Below, one piece after another: positions 1 through 11,084 of a stretch of DNA of 64,000 nt. Source of the stretch: Pseudisothecium myosuroides (taxonomy: Eukaryota > Streptophyta > Bryopsida > Hypnales > Lembophyllaceae); contig OX637297.1 of the NCBI GenBank assembly GCA_951799445.1, forward strand, positions 4,464,001 to 4,528,000. The letters run 5' to 3'. Each line of letters opens with the position of its first letter. Position 1 is the stretch's first letter. The translations under genes and the position numbers were made by a program. Below the pieces are notes generated by a model, which saw only the letters and a program-made list of their open reading frames with translations, made no database searches and was not told where the DNA came from.

Positions 1-464
1 GTCATGCAATTTGTTGTCGAAAATAGGGGGGAAATGAAGAAGTTCAAAATAATCCAAACTTGTAGAATTCATGATTTAGAAAATTTAATTGGTGCTCCTC
101 TTATAGTTTTTACTACACAAATTTTTTCTTAAAAACAAATAATGTGGTGGGCATTCAAAATTCATGACGTCATTAAATTTGAACCTTATTTTTTAGAATA
201 CACTACAAGAATCCATAAATAATAGCCTAAAATCTTTTCTTGCATTTTTGGGTTTGCAACTCATGTACTTCACATAGGGGTCATGGGTATTAAAATGGCT
301 TATTTCACGGCTTTTATAAAAAATACATGAAATTAGAAAGACCAAAAAAAACTGACATTATATATGAAGAATTGAACCACCTATGTGTAGTTTTTAAAAT
401 AAGTTTCAAAATAAGTTTTTAAAACAAGTTTTTAAAATAAGTGCTTAAAATAATTTATCAGCAA
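1..464. repeat. Diverged repeat units at left edge
   Basis: Positions 1-110 resemble, with many changes, the 172-bp unit that repeats at 890-2290: a GTCATGNAATTTNTTGTC-type start, then a GGGGGAAA stretch and a CTCCTCTTATAG end. Positions 390-455 contain a short A/T-rich tandem run of AATAAGTTTTTAAAAC-like words. No coding potential is visible. The array probably continues to the left of the window. Confidence 0.4.
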
Positions 465-885
465 GTTGAACTTGGAAATACTATAGGCAATACTTTCAAA
501 TCCATGCCTAGCTAAATTCAATTCACCAAACAATATTTTTTATTCCCAGCGTACAGAAAATCATGGACCCTACCTTATATTTTAATGAATTACAAATTCA
601 TATATTTTTAAATGGGTCCATGTGGGCATGTTAAAAAAAATGTAGTCATTCAAAATAATGCAGGCATTACTTCAAAATCCATAGCGACATTCAGTAATGC
701 CAACCATGTCATTTGAATTTGCTATGTAACCCAAAATCATGGACCAGGCCCTGTATTTTAGAAAATCAGTAATTCACGAGTCCTAAAAGAAGTCCACGTG
801 GGCGTGTTAAAAATTAATATTCAAGTTGAAAATACTGTAGGCATTACTTTCAAATGCATGGCTGCATTTAATTCATCAACCATTT
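465..885 (-). repeat. Two inverted copies of the 170-bp repeat of 2440-3900
   Basis: Read on the minus strand, this block contains the same ordered words as the array at 2440-3900: ACGTGGACTTCTTTTAGGAC, then ATACAGGGC, TCCATGATTTTGGGTTAC, and a GGCATGGATTTGGAA-like word. The best copy lies at about 660-830. A more diverged copy lies at about 480-650. The orientation is opposite to the right-hand array. Confidence 0.6.
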
Positions 886-889
886 TCTA

Positions 890-2290
890 AAATTTCTTGC
901 CTAGGAGACGATTTAAATTTGCAAGTTCTAAATCATCTCGAGGCACTTGAAGAATCCATGTAGGGAATGATTAAATTCTTGCCTCTTATACATGAGAGAG
1001 GAAAAAAAGTAAAAATTATGCATTCATTTTAGTTTGTTGAAATCTCAATAAATTCCAAATGTCATGACATTCATTGTCAAGTCAAGGAGGAAAAAAATGT
1101 GCAAGTTGTACATAATTCCCACATGCGAAATCCATGATTGACGGGATTAAATTCTTGCTTTTTATATAGAAGAGAGCAAAAACATTAAAAAGAAACCATT
1201 TGCTGTGATTTTTGGATCCGCTGAAGCCCAAATGTCATGAAATTTTAGGGTGAATGGACAAGGAAAAAAATGTACAAGTTATAAACAATCCCCACATGGG
1301 GAATTCATGAGGGGATTTAATTCTTGCTTTTTGTATAGGAGAGAGGGAAAAAATTAAAAAGAAACCATTTGCTGTGGTTTGGAGATTATCATTGAAGTAC
1401 AAATGTCATGAAGTTTATTGTCAAGTTGGGGAGGAAAAAAATGTGCAAGTTGTAAAGAATCCCCACGTGGGGAATCCATGTGTGGATTAAATTCTTGCCT
1501 CTTATACAAGAGAGAGGAAATAAATAAAAAAGAAATCACTTGCTCGAGTTTGTGGAACTACTCAAAGCCCAAATTTCATGAAATTTTAGGGCGAATGGAC
1601 GAGGGAAAATATGTACAAGTTGTAAACTATCCCCACATGGAGAATCTATGAGGGGATTAAATTCTTGCTTTTTATATAGGAGAGGAAAAAATTAAAAAGA
1701 AACCATTCGTTGTGGTTTGTAGATTTTCATTGAAGTTAGCCCAAATGTCATGATATTTATTGTCAAGTCGAGGAGGAAAAAAAAGTGCAAGTTATAAATA
1801 ATCCCCACGTGGAGATTCCATGTGTGGATTAAATTCTTGCCTCTTATACAAGAGAGAGGAAAAAAATCAAAAAGAGACCACTTGCTGTGGTTTAGGAAAC
1901 CACTCAAGCCCAAATGTCATGAAATTTTAGGGCGAATGGAGGAGGAAAAAAATGTACAAGTTGTAAACAATCCTCACATGGGGAATCCATGAGGGGATTA
2001 AATTCTTGCTTTTTATATAGGAGAGAGGAAAAAAATTAAAAAAAAACCATTTGCTGTAGTTTGAAGATTATCATTGAAGCCCAAATGTCATGATATTTTT
2101 GGTCAAGTCGAGGAGGAAAAAAAATAATGTGCAAGTTGTAAATAATCCCCACGTGGAGATTCCATGTGTGGATTAAATTCTTGCCTCTTATTAACAACAG
2201 CTGTAAGAAATTAAAAACAATTGCAAAGCTCAATCTGTAGTTTGTGGAATGCAAGCCAAAATATTATGAAATTTAATAATGGCGAGTAGA
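890..2290. repeat. Satellite-like tandem array, about 172-bp unit, about 8 copies
   Basis: The word GATTAAATTCTTGC (or a one-base variant) recurs at about 970, 1143, 1313, 1485, 1650, 1825, 1993 and 2168, a period of about 165-175 bp. Two unit types alternate. One has CTTGCCTCTTATACAAGAGAG and an AAATTTTAGGGCGAATGGA segment. The other has TTGCTTTTTATATAGGAGAG and a TTTATTGTCAAGTCGAGGAG segment. The alternation gives a dimeric higher-order unit of about 343 bp. Short open frames across the array are produced by the repeat and are not genes. Confidence 0.8.
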
Positions 2291-2439
2291 GCAAAGTTGG
2301 GAAAAAATTAGAAAGTACGTGAAGAATTCAATGTATTCAACTTTTGAACTTCTTTCCTACAGTCACGCATGTGTAATTATCTTTTGACTCATGAATCTAC
2401 TATTTTTTTAAATTCAATTTTGAAGGATTATGCGGTGAG

Positions 2440-3900
2440 TGAAAGACATTCAATGGCAGGTCAACTCAATGTGGCCATAGATTTGAAGATAATGCTTACA
2501 AGATTTTCACTTTCTATTTTTCTTTAACACATTTACATAAACATATTAAAGGATTGATAAATTTCAGATTCATCAAAATACAGGGTAGTGTCCACGAATG
2601 AAAGAGAAATGATTTGAATGTGGCCATGGATTTGGAAATAATGCCTAGAATATTTCCACCTTCTACATTTTTTTTTCCACTCCCACGTGGACTTCTTTTA
2701 GGACTTGTGAATTATTGATTCTCTGAAATACAGGGCATGCTCCATGATTTTGGGTTACGTGGCACATTAAAAAAAAAGGGTGATGAATTGAATGCGGCCA
2801 TGGATTTGGAAAGAATGCCTAGAATGTTTCCAACTTCTACATTTTCTTTCTCAACTCCCATGTGGACTGCTTTTAGGACTCGTGCATTATTGATTTGCTG
2901 AAATACGGGGCATGCTCCATGATTTTGGGTTACGTGGCACATTAAAAAAAATGGGTGATGAAATGAATGCGGCCATGGATTTGGAACTAATGTCTAGAAT
3001 ATTTCCAACTTCTACATTTTTTTTCCTCCACTCCCACGTGGACTTCTTTTAGGACTCGTGCATTATTGATTCTCTAAATTTCAGCTTGTGTGGGTTACGT
3101 GGCAAATTAAAAAAAAAAGGGTGATGAATGGAATGTGGCCATGGAATTGGAAATAGTGTCTACAATATTTCCAACTTCTACATTTTTTTCCTCCACTCCC
3201 ACGTGGACTTCTTTTAGGACTTGTGAATTATTGATTCTCTGAATTTCAGCTTGTCTGGGTTACGTGGCAAATTTAAAAAAAACGGGTGATGAATTGAATG
3301 CAGCCATGGATTGGAAAAGAATGCCTAGAATATTTCCAACTTCTACATTTTTTTCTCCACTCCCACGTAGACTTCTTTTAGGACTCGTGCAATATTGATT
3401 CTCTGAAATACAGGGCATGCTCCATGATTTTGGGTTACTTGGCACATTAAAAAAAAAAGGGTGATGAATTGAATGCAGTCATGGATTTGGAAAGAATGCC
3501 TAGAATATTTCCAACTTCTACATTTTTTTTCTCCACTCCCACGTGGACTTCTTTTAGGACTCGTACATTATTGATTCTCTAAATTTCAGCTTGTCCTGGT
3601 TACATGGCAAATTAAAAAAAATGGATGTCTGATGAATTAAACACGGCCATGGATTTGGAAGTAATGTGTAGAGCATTTCTTACTTTTACATTTTCTTTTC
3701 CACACCCACGTGGAACTATTTCATGACTCATGAGTTTGTGATTCATGGAGATATAATAAGACGTGGCCTATATCTTCTGGGTTAATTTGTTGCAAATGAG
3801 AGAAGAAGAGTGATGATTTGAAAATAATGCCTACAATGTTTCCATTTTCTACATTTTTATTTTCAATTTCATTTGCAGTTGTTCATGACTCATGAATTTT
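2440..3900 (+). repeat. Tandem array, about 170-bp unit, about 8 copies
   Basis: The word ACGTGGACTTCTTTTAGGA, or a close variant, recurs at about 2683, 2860, 3033, 3200, 3366, 3540 and 3707, spaced 165-177 bp. Between these lie GCCATGGATTTGGAA, TTTCCAACTTCTACATTTT and CATGATTTTGGGTTACGTGG. The family differs from the 890-2290 satellite but has nearly the same period. Two copies in the opposite orientation lie at 465-885. Small open frames here are repeat artefacts. Confidence 0.8.
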
Positions 3901-4162
3901 TGATTCATTAAAATATAGGACATGATTGGCCGGTTTTCTTTGGGGGAAGTGACAACTTACATTCAACTCCATTATTAATAAGAAATGCACTGTCTTTATA
4001 AATCGTGATCTGTATAGTTACACTAAAGTATATGATTCATTAAAATATAGGACATGATTAGTCTATTTTTTTCGGGTGAAGTGACAAATTAGATGCAACT
4101 CCATTGTTAATAAGAAATGCACTGTCTTTATAAATCGTAATTTTTATAGTTATACTAAAGTA
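3901..4162. repeat. 131-bp tandem duplication
   Basis: TGATTCATTAAAATATAGG begins at 3901 and again at 4032. The following text (GAAGTGACAA, AACTCCATT, AATAAGAAATGCACTGTC, TTATAAATCGT, ACTAAAGTA) is repeated in order. The two copies differ by scattered substitutions. Confidence 0.8.
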
Positions 4163-4915
4163 AGTGTGTGTGGCCTATGCCGTGAGTTTAGTATTTCATA
4201 AATTTTTGGATATTATATAATTTTAAATTGCACGCCCAATGTTTGACTTATATTGTTTCAATTGGTCAAGTTTAAAGTAAAAACGATTGGCGTATCTTCA
4301 AAATAATAAACGACTACAGTTCTAGAACCCTAAAGTATTTTAGTTTGAACGCCATAGATCTAAGTCTTTGCTATTATTTTACATTTTGAGAAAAAAAGGA
4401 AATCAATGAAAACTGCAAGTTTTTTCAAATGTCACCTTATTCAACCTCTTATTAAAACAAACTACACCGAACATCCTATTCAATTGAATGTTTTGATGGA
4501 CAATTGTCAGTGTGGCGGTGTTGAAGCCTAAATTATTTACAATTAGTTGAACATCCAAAATTAATTTTATATCTAGAATTAATTGTGATATAGGTTTGAA
4601 TGCCCAAGAAATTAGACTCTTCACTCTTTTTAAATGATGTTTAAATTGACGGTTTAAACAAAAGCAGACCCACAGATTTGTGTAACTATATTTCACTGTT
4701 GCATTCATACCTTAAGTTACGCTAATTGTTATGTTTTGTTTTATTTGTTTGTTTGTTACGGCGCGATGAGATTTAAGGTACCATTTAAGGTACAATCGGT
4801 ATGCACTTGACTGGCAAGGAACTGGGATGGTTGCATTGGGCTTTGTTCCATGCTGTTTGGGGTCATTGTCAAAAAGTTAAGTTTTTTATTTTGTTTATTT
4901 TGTTTTTTTGATCAA
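4163..4915. other. AT-rich stretch without recognisable gene
   Basis: A 101-codon open frame on the minus strand at 4403-4708 has no family resemblance I can name and no intron or promoter support. I treat the stretch as non-coding. Confidence 0.3.
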
Positions 4916-4917
4916 TA

Positions 4918-5215
4918 TTAAAAAATTACTTATACTATTGTTTTGATTTTGGCAAAAACATTGCGTACACTAGTATATTGAACGATATGTTTTATTACCC
5001 TTCTTTGCTTCAGATATTGGGGCAAATTAAAAATTTACTTTTACTATTGTTTTGATTTTTTTAATGACATCGAGCACAATAATATATTGAAGAGTGCACT
5101 GAATTTCATTTTTTAACTTAGAAAATTATTTTTACTATTGTTTTGGTTTTTTTAATGACATCAATCACACTAATATATTGAAGAGTACATTGAATTTCCT
5201 TTTTTAGTTTAAGAT
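4918..5215. repeat. Three imperfect tandem copies, about 90-110 bp
   Basis: TACTATTGTTTTGATTTT (or GGTTTT) occurs at about 4933, 5042 and 5132. Each is followed by a TTTAATGACATC-like word, then CACTAATATATTGAAGAGT. Copies 2 and 3 are the most alike. Confidence 0.65.
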
Positions 5216-5694
5216 ATTGGTGTAGTATACGAGTATTGTAGGCAACGGGTTGGATACGTGTATGTCTCTCCTATAAAGTTTGCATGGTATATTCTTCTAT
5301 ATTTAGGTGCCATATTTGTTTTGTTTGTCACGGTGAGATCTCTTGGACCGTGCATCCCCTATTGGCGTTCTTGATACCGTTGGAAAGCTCTCAGCGAGGA
5401 CAGGTGTACGGGATTGGTTTCGTGGCATGTGGTCCTACGATGGAAAAAATATCATTTTTGAGTTATTTTTTATTTTTAAAATTACTTTTACTTTTGTTTT
5501 TTAATGTGGCAATGGTACAGGGCTATACTATTACGGGTATTGAGGAAAAGGACCTAGTCACTTTCATCCGGGTATATGGGCAAAGGCTTGGTTCCCTGAT
5601 GAAGGTATCGAGGATAAGGATCTGCATGATCGGGTAATCGGGTATGAAGTCACCGAGCTGTCGACCGGGTCGGGTTTCGTACAGGAGGTTCAAC

Positions 5695-5741
5695 TATCGG
5701 CCTTACTGGATATTGGCCTTACCGGATATCGGCCTTACTTA
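5695..5741. repeat. 16-bp tandem repeat, 2.9 copies
   Basis: The unit TATCGGCCTTACTGGA is repeated with one- or two-base changes. It lies in a GC-richer block (5284-6330) that has open frames on both strands but no protein I recognise. Confidence 0.7.
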
Positions 5742-6512
5742 GAAGTTTGAGCGCTAGGGTTCTGCCCTCTCCCAGAAGTCTGTTGACCTTGTTTTTGCGA
5801 CCATTTTTCGGTCTGGGTTTTGGGGCTGTAGATGTGTTCCTGTTGTAGAATCTTGATTGTCCATGCGGGGTCTTGCCATTGTCCGTTGTCTGAGTGCAGT
5901 ACAGTCTTCAGTTGCTTCGATTGAAGCTGGAGCGGAGCGTCAGAGTGGGGCTGAGCGGCAGAGTGTACCGGCGGGGGTTTCATTTTGTGATTGCACAAGT
6001 GAAGCTTGAGCCGCCAGCAGCGGAGCTTGAGCCGGAGTGGAGCTCGATTGACGAAGTCGGAGCGGTACAGGAAACCTGCATGCGGCAGATTTGTAAATTT
6101 TTTGGCAAATCTGTTGCTTTCATTGCGTGCTTCTTGCTTGTGCAGGTCATTGCTTTTGCAGTTCATTTGTGTCACATTTTGTTTGTGTAGTTTCTGTCTT
6201 TGTTTCAACCTTGTCTATGGACCGTGATTTGTGGTATTCCTGGTTTTTAGGGTTCAGGTTGCTTGTCCTCTGGTCTTCGTCTTCAGGTTGATTGTCTTAT
6301 TTAGGTTGTTTAGGCTGTTGTTAGGGTTTTAGAATGTTTTGGCGGAAGCAGCCACTTCTCTTATGGCGGTCTCATTTGTATCTTGCATCCTGCACTCGAA
6401 TTTTGTTTTTTGCAGAGAGGAAGATTGGATTGGACAGAAATTTTGCTGGCAATTTGTGAGAATGTGGAATGGAAATTCCTGAGAAATCTAGCTGAAGATA
6501 GAAATTGGAGCT
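5742..6512. other. GC-richer block with unrecognised open frames
   Basis: A 157-codon frame on the minus strand (5735-6208) overlaps shorter plus-strand frames. The minus-strand protein is basic and Gln/Lys-rich, with no motif I recognise. The opposing overlaps and lack of similarity make a real gene doubtful. It could be the body of an old unclassified repeat. Confidence 0.25.
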
Positions 6513-7754
6513 GGGTCAAAACAGGATAATAGGAGCCAATTTCTCCATAACCACTCCTTTTTTTGGACCATTATTGATTGTGTAGCTCAAAGTTTATTAG
6601 ATTTCTCCAAAATAAAGATGCCCCTTGTTTCATAATTGTTATAGTGACATGTTTGACTATTATTTAGTCTATGATGTCATCATTTCATCTTAATTAAGTA
6701 CAAAAATAGGGCTGTAACCAGTTGTCGCAGCACAGAGTAAGAGAATTCCCTGTTATACTCCCAAAAACCACTCTAAAGCATAACAAAATGACTCTAAAGA
6801 TCGAACCCACGAGATTCTGTGAAGTGTCTAGCTCTATTCCCAACTTAAGCTCCTGTCAGTCTCCAATTTCTACTTTCCGGTCCTAGATCTAAAACCGGAA
6901 ACAACAACACACCGAAAACAACGACCAGACCTCTCTTTATCTCTTCCGGCCTGTCAAGCTATTTGGTCCTGTAATCCTATCAACACCCAGGATCCTACAA
7001 TTTCTGATCCTGGAACTTCCTACACTAGCGCGGATCCGGTTTGATCTCTCACAGCCACCCGGACAGCGATCCGGTTTTCAGGTCACACAAAGACCCCCCG
7101 TACGATCCTCTCATACTACAACGACCTTGATGCCAAGTTCCCTCCGTGCAAAGTCAGGTGGTTACAAGCGAACTCGTCCGTTCCAACATCAACTAAAGTC
7201 CTTCCGTTTACCAACTAGGGCAGCGAGACCTCACGGGAGATCGGACACTCAACCGGATTTCCTATCCAGGAGCTCTAGCGCCACTAAGGACTCCTTCCCT
7301 ATCTGCCTAGCCTAACAACGACTTTCTCGCCCGGAATCGTGAACTGTAGAAGCGCTGAGGAACTGAAATCCGCTCCCAATACTTAGAATACCCACTCACA
7401 TGCACATAAGAGCAAAACAAACACACTAAGGGGAGAAATCTCTCTAGAATCTGCACACATTTTCCTAACTCCTCACCAAAACAGCCCTGCCACGCGCGGG
7501 AGAGACATACAACAAGAAATCAATAGAAAATGCACAAAAACACAAGGGAAAAGACTCTCAGCCTCCTTCGCAGAGACTGACTAACATACACTTTTAAAAC
7601 TCAAAAGTCAACAAAAAGGGGCCCGGAAAGTCCGCGCGGAACTTTCGGTCCCTGCCGAGCCGGCCAGACCGGAAAACATCCGATCCAGACCAGACACACC
7701 GGATCACATCCGATCCGGTCCTAACTAACAAATATTTACAAAACTAATTCCTAC

Positions 7755-9524
7755 CTATCCTATCATAACCGGATCCACTCCTTGATCCGTTCCTTCGTCC
7801 ATAACTTGGTCTTCGCCTTGGTCCACGCTCTGATCTTGATCCGCACCTTGATCTGGGGTTAGATCCATACTTTGATCCTTCCCCGGGTTCAGTGTGGGGC
7901 TTCTAGGCGGTTCCGTTCCGAGCTGCTCGAAGACGTCCGTCAAGTTCCGGTTCCGCTCCCCGGTTTCACGTTCTGGGAGATCCGGTGACGAATCTAAGTT
8001 GATGGTGTGCGCGAGCTTCCTCCCACTCTTCTTTGACTGGGGAGTTCCCTCCTTTCCTTCCGTCTGAATGCCCACGTTCGGAAAAGACCCGGGCATTGAA
8101 AGGTCGGACAGATGGAACGACCGTGACAACGTCACTCCGTTCAGCTTCCGGCTGCTCTCGTCCATCCGGTTTGCAGCTTCTCGCGCTTCCATCATCACCA
8201 ATTCCACTTTCTCGGAGTAGTCCGTCAAGATCCGGACCAACCTGGTTCCGGATATCTTCTTCTCCTTGAGGACTCCCTCGTCAAACAGTTTGGACTTGGT
8301 GACGGCCTCTCCGGTTGCTCCAAATGTGGCCTTCACATCCTCGGCTACTTTCCGGGTAGCCTCTGCCATCTCCCGGGTGGTAGCCATGTCCTCCTTGAGG
8401 AGCAACAATTCCGTCTTCAACGACTCGTTCTCCTCTTGGAGTCGTCGGATCTCCGCTTCTTGCTTCCGGATCTCATCCGGGCTGGAGATGAGTTCTGCAA
8501 CCACTCCTGCAAGGTTGCTATTTGCTAGTGCTCCCACCAGCTCGCTGATCTGGTTCAGAATCAGCTTCTTTACTGTCCAGTCTGCTCGCACATCGCTCAG
8601 GATGTTGATTAGCTAGTTGAACGGATCCGTCGGATCCGATCCGGAAGGACCCGGTTCTCCAAAAACCGGTTTCTTCCCAAGGTTGGAGGTCTCACCCGGA
8701 GGGGTTGGGGTTCCTCTCCGGTGAGGAGGCGTCGTCTTCTGCCGCTTGTGCTGCGGCCGGTGTTGCTCCTCCTCTTCTTCTTCTTCCTCCTCGGAATCGG
8801 ATACTTCCTCCTGTTCTTCGTCTTCCGATTTCGATTCCCCATACTTCAGGAGTGACTCATGAGTCTTCCACTCCTTCTCCTCCGTATCCGTGAGGAGTTG
8901 GTTGTGCTTGTAAAGATGGAAGATGTAGGGACTCAATGGAGTCGGCCTACTTCCTCCAATCTTCGGAATCAGACGGTTGACCAGATCGGAAAAGATCCTG
9001 GCCCAATCCACTTTCCATTCCCCACTCAGGGCTCCGAAAATGAGATTCTCGATGGCGATGGTCACCCTCGTCGGCTTCTCCGGGTGGATGATCGCAACCA
9101 GGAATTGCAACAGGTTTCGATGCCGATCGTCCAGACAATCTGCGACCGCATGTCCATCCTTCGAATCCACCGTGCATCGGAACTTCCCTCGAGTGTAACC
9201 CTCCTTCGAGGTGGCCATCCCTCGACCTCCTGACCGGAATTTGTACACGGCCTTCCACATCTCTTCCGTCCAACTGCCCGGAATTCCGCGGATGGTCTTG
9301 TCGAACTGATTCGAGAGTTTTTCCAACAGCTCTCGAATCATCCGCTCCTCCCTAAACCCCCAGGGTTTATCGATCAGTCCTCCGCAACCCATCTTAGCAA
9401 GATCCTCTATGAGGTTGTCCTTTTCCTTCTTGTCTACTGGAATAATCGGACACACCTTTCGGAGTTTAACTTCTACTGCGGAGGAACTGGACGGCCCTGC
9501 TCTACTCTTGCGGAGCTGAGGCAT
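7755..9524 (-). pseudogene. Coiled-coil element protein, copy A, cut by one TAG
   Basis: This is the same gene as the intact one in copy B (35392-37161). The ATG at 9522-9524 (MPQLRKSRAG) is the start shared by both copies. Upstream the two copies are out of frame with each other. The N-terminal half is a globular region containing WGFREERMIRELLEKL and GKFRCTVDSKDGHAVADCLD. It is followed by an acidic Glu-rich run and a Pro/Gly-rich linker. At 8613-8615 codon CAG of copy B is TAG. The frame then continues open to 7755 through the coiled-coil region and the DQ-rich tail. One nonsense change in an otherwise open frame suggests recent inactivation. Function is unknown. A gag-like or plant mobile-domain-like role is only a guess. 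Confidence 0.75.
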
Positions 9525-9796
9525 GGACACGAGCTGTGCTAAACCGGATTCTCACTGAGGCTACCTTTCCCTTTCCTAGCCGCACGTCTCGTTTCTCACC
9601 TCCGCTCTTCCGATCTCAACCGGAATACCTCTAAACCTGCAACAAACACTAAAGCGCTGCGCGCCCTCACACACACACGCACACACAAACTCACAAAACA
9701 AGGGAGCAAATCGCTGGAGAAGGAAGCTAAGTATGCGCTGGAGAGCGATTTCCGCAAAAGAAATTTGAAAAAGAGTGGCAACTGGATTGGTCAGCC

Positions 9797-9804
9797 TATT
9801 TATA
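9797..9804 (-). promoter_or_regulatory. TATA box for element A gene
   Basis: TATAAATA on the minus strand, 273 bp upstream of the ATG at 9524 and about 230 bp inside the element end. The equivalent site in copy B is TATATATG at 37437-37444. Position and conservation fit a core promoter, but no start site is known. Confidence 0.5.
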
Positions 9805-10040
9805 GTCTGATCTGTCATCATGACCAAATCCGTTCCTGACCCAATCTGTTCCAACTCAGATCCGCTCCAACTCTAATCCGGTTTAGATTCAGATCAAATC
9901 CGGATTGTCACCTATTCCGTTCCGTAGTTAATTTCCGGTTTTTCGTTACCTCTTGCTTGAATCCGGATTCCAGATCATGGTTTCCGTTCCAAGATTTAGA
10001 TAACTTACAAAAAACCAAAAATTCACATTGCGACACTAGT

Positions 10041-11084
10041 GCTTTTACTCCTTTGTTGAATTTGAAATTAGACTATATTGAAACTTTTTTATTGAAAGAA
10101 ATGATATTTTGAATAGAATATGTCATTGTTGACATCTTTGAATCATTTTTAGAACTAATTTTGATAAAATTGATGAAGTTTTTGAGTAAAACATTCGATC
10201 AAAATTTCAAAAGGAACCCCAAAAGGAACCTCTTCTCCGTCCTGAGTGGCTCCTAATACCCTGTTTTGACCCGCTGCAAAGCAATTTCAGCAGCTTATTC
10301 TACAGAAAGTGAGTTTGGAAGGCGTCATTTTTTGTTTTCCAACTTACAGAGTCCCCATTTTGCGTTGGAAATCTGTTCGTTTTGAATTCGTGAACTGTTT
10401 GCCCTTTGCACTGAACTTGAGGTACATTGAGGTCCAATTGCTGCAGAGGACTTTCAAATGCTAGTAAAGGATTGAAGGTTTGTTTTGTGAAGCTATTATA
10501 ATGTCTAGCTGTTTCCCTCTTCCCAATTTCTGTGCAAAATATAGTGAAGCCTCTGTCGGGTACTGGTATGTTGGAGCTTCTGTAATTTGAGACGACGAAG
10601 AACTCATTCTTCGATAAGTGAGAATTAGGCAACGTTTTGTCTGATAAATTATATTTTGCAGTCAATTTTTTTTTTCCGCTATGCACGCATTCAACTCGTA
10701 TGGTTTAGGGTGCAGATCCTTTAGAAAGGTCAATGATAAACAAGTAGCGCCAGATATTGCATTGAGAGAGTCTGCAGTCCATTCAAATCGATAGCAATTC
10801 ATCTTGATGGCAGTCAAGAATTGCTAGAATCAGTAAAACGTAGCTCTCGATAGGACACCCAAATAGCCAAAATTAGTAATATTAAAGGAGCAGCTCCCAA
10901 ACCCAACAAAGCGCATGTTTTTTTTAACTCGATTCCAATTTATAAAAGCCCATCTCGAAACCAAATTCAACTTGGATCGAGATAAAAAAACATAGAGAAC
11001 ACTGAATTGACTACAAAATAAGAGGAAAAAACAGTCAACCCAAGTCGGGTCGACCTAAAAGACTATAATCCCCAGTGACAAAGG
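10041..11084. other. AT-rich stretch, no supported gene
   Basis: A 128-codon minus-strand frame at 10300-10686 has no recognised motif. A half-site of the palindrome described at 11085-12089 occurs at about 10925. Nothing else is identifiable. Confidence 0.3.

Larger units (their letters stand above)
6723..10035 (-). mobile_element. TG...CA element, copy A (solo-LTR-like or non-autonomous retroelement)
   Basis: The element starts TGTCGCAG and ends TTGCGACA (8-bp inverted ends with one mismatch). Flanks are CCAGT and CTAGT, a 5-bp target duplication with one change. It is near-identical over most of its length to copy B at 34192-37676. TG...CA ends plus a 5-bp duplication are what LTR-retrotransposon integrases leave. 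No reverse transcriptase, integrase, primer-binding site or internal direct terminal repeats are visible, so it is either a very long solo LTR or an element lacking pol. Its only long gene runs on the minus strand, with a TATA box about 230 bp from the minus-strand 5' end. I use that strand as the element's orientation. Confidence 0.8.
6513..10272. mobile_element. Possible small 26-bp-TIR element, split by element A
   Basis: A 26-bp sequence at 6513-6538, starting GGGTCAAAACAGG and ending TAGGAGCCA, occurs in reverse complement at 10247-10272 with two mismatches. The trinucleotide GCT lies just outside both ends and could be a 3-bp target duplication. Without the nested TG...CA element at 6723-10035 the interior would be about 400 bp of AT-rich sequence, the size of a MITE. 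The alternative is two unrelated copies of one repeat that happen to face each other. Confidence 0.4.

Noticed and set aside
198..215. CACTACAAGAATCC as a CACTA terminus
   Set aside because: No partner end and no flanking duplication. It lies inside a diverged tandem repeat.
1354..2254. Short proteins of 60-77 residues in the left satellite
   Set aside because: Recurring versions of the same frame through the repeat units, on both strands.
6790..6830. tRNA-like T-loop word (GTGGGTTCGATC on the minus strand) in elements A and B
   Set aside because: No acceptor or anticodon stems around it. It is simply part of the element end.
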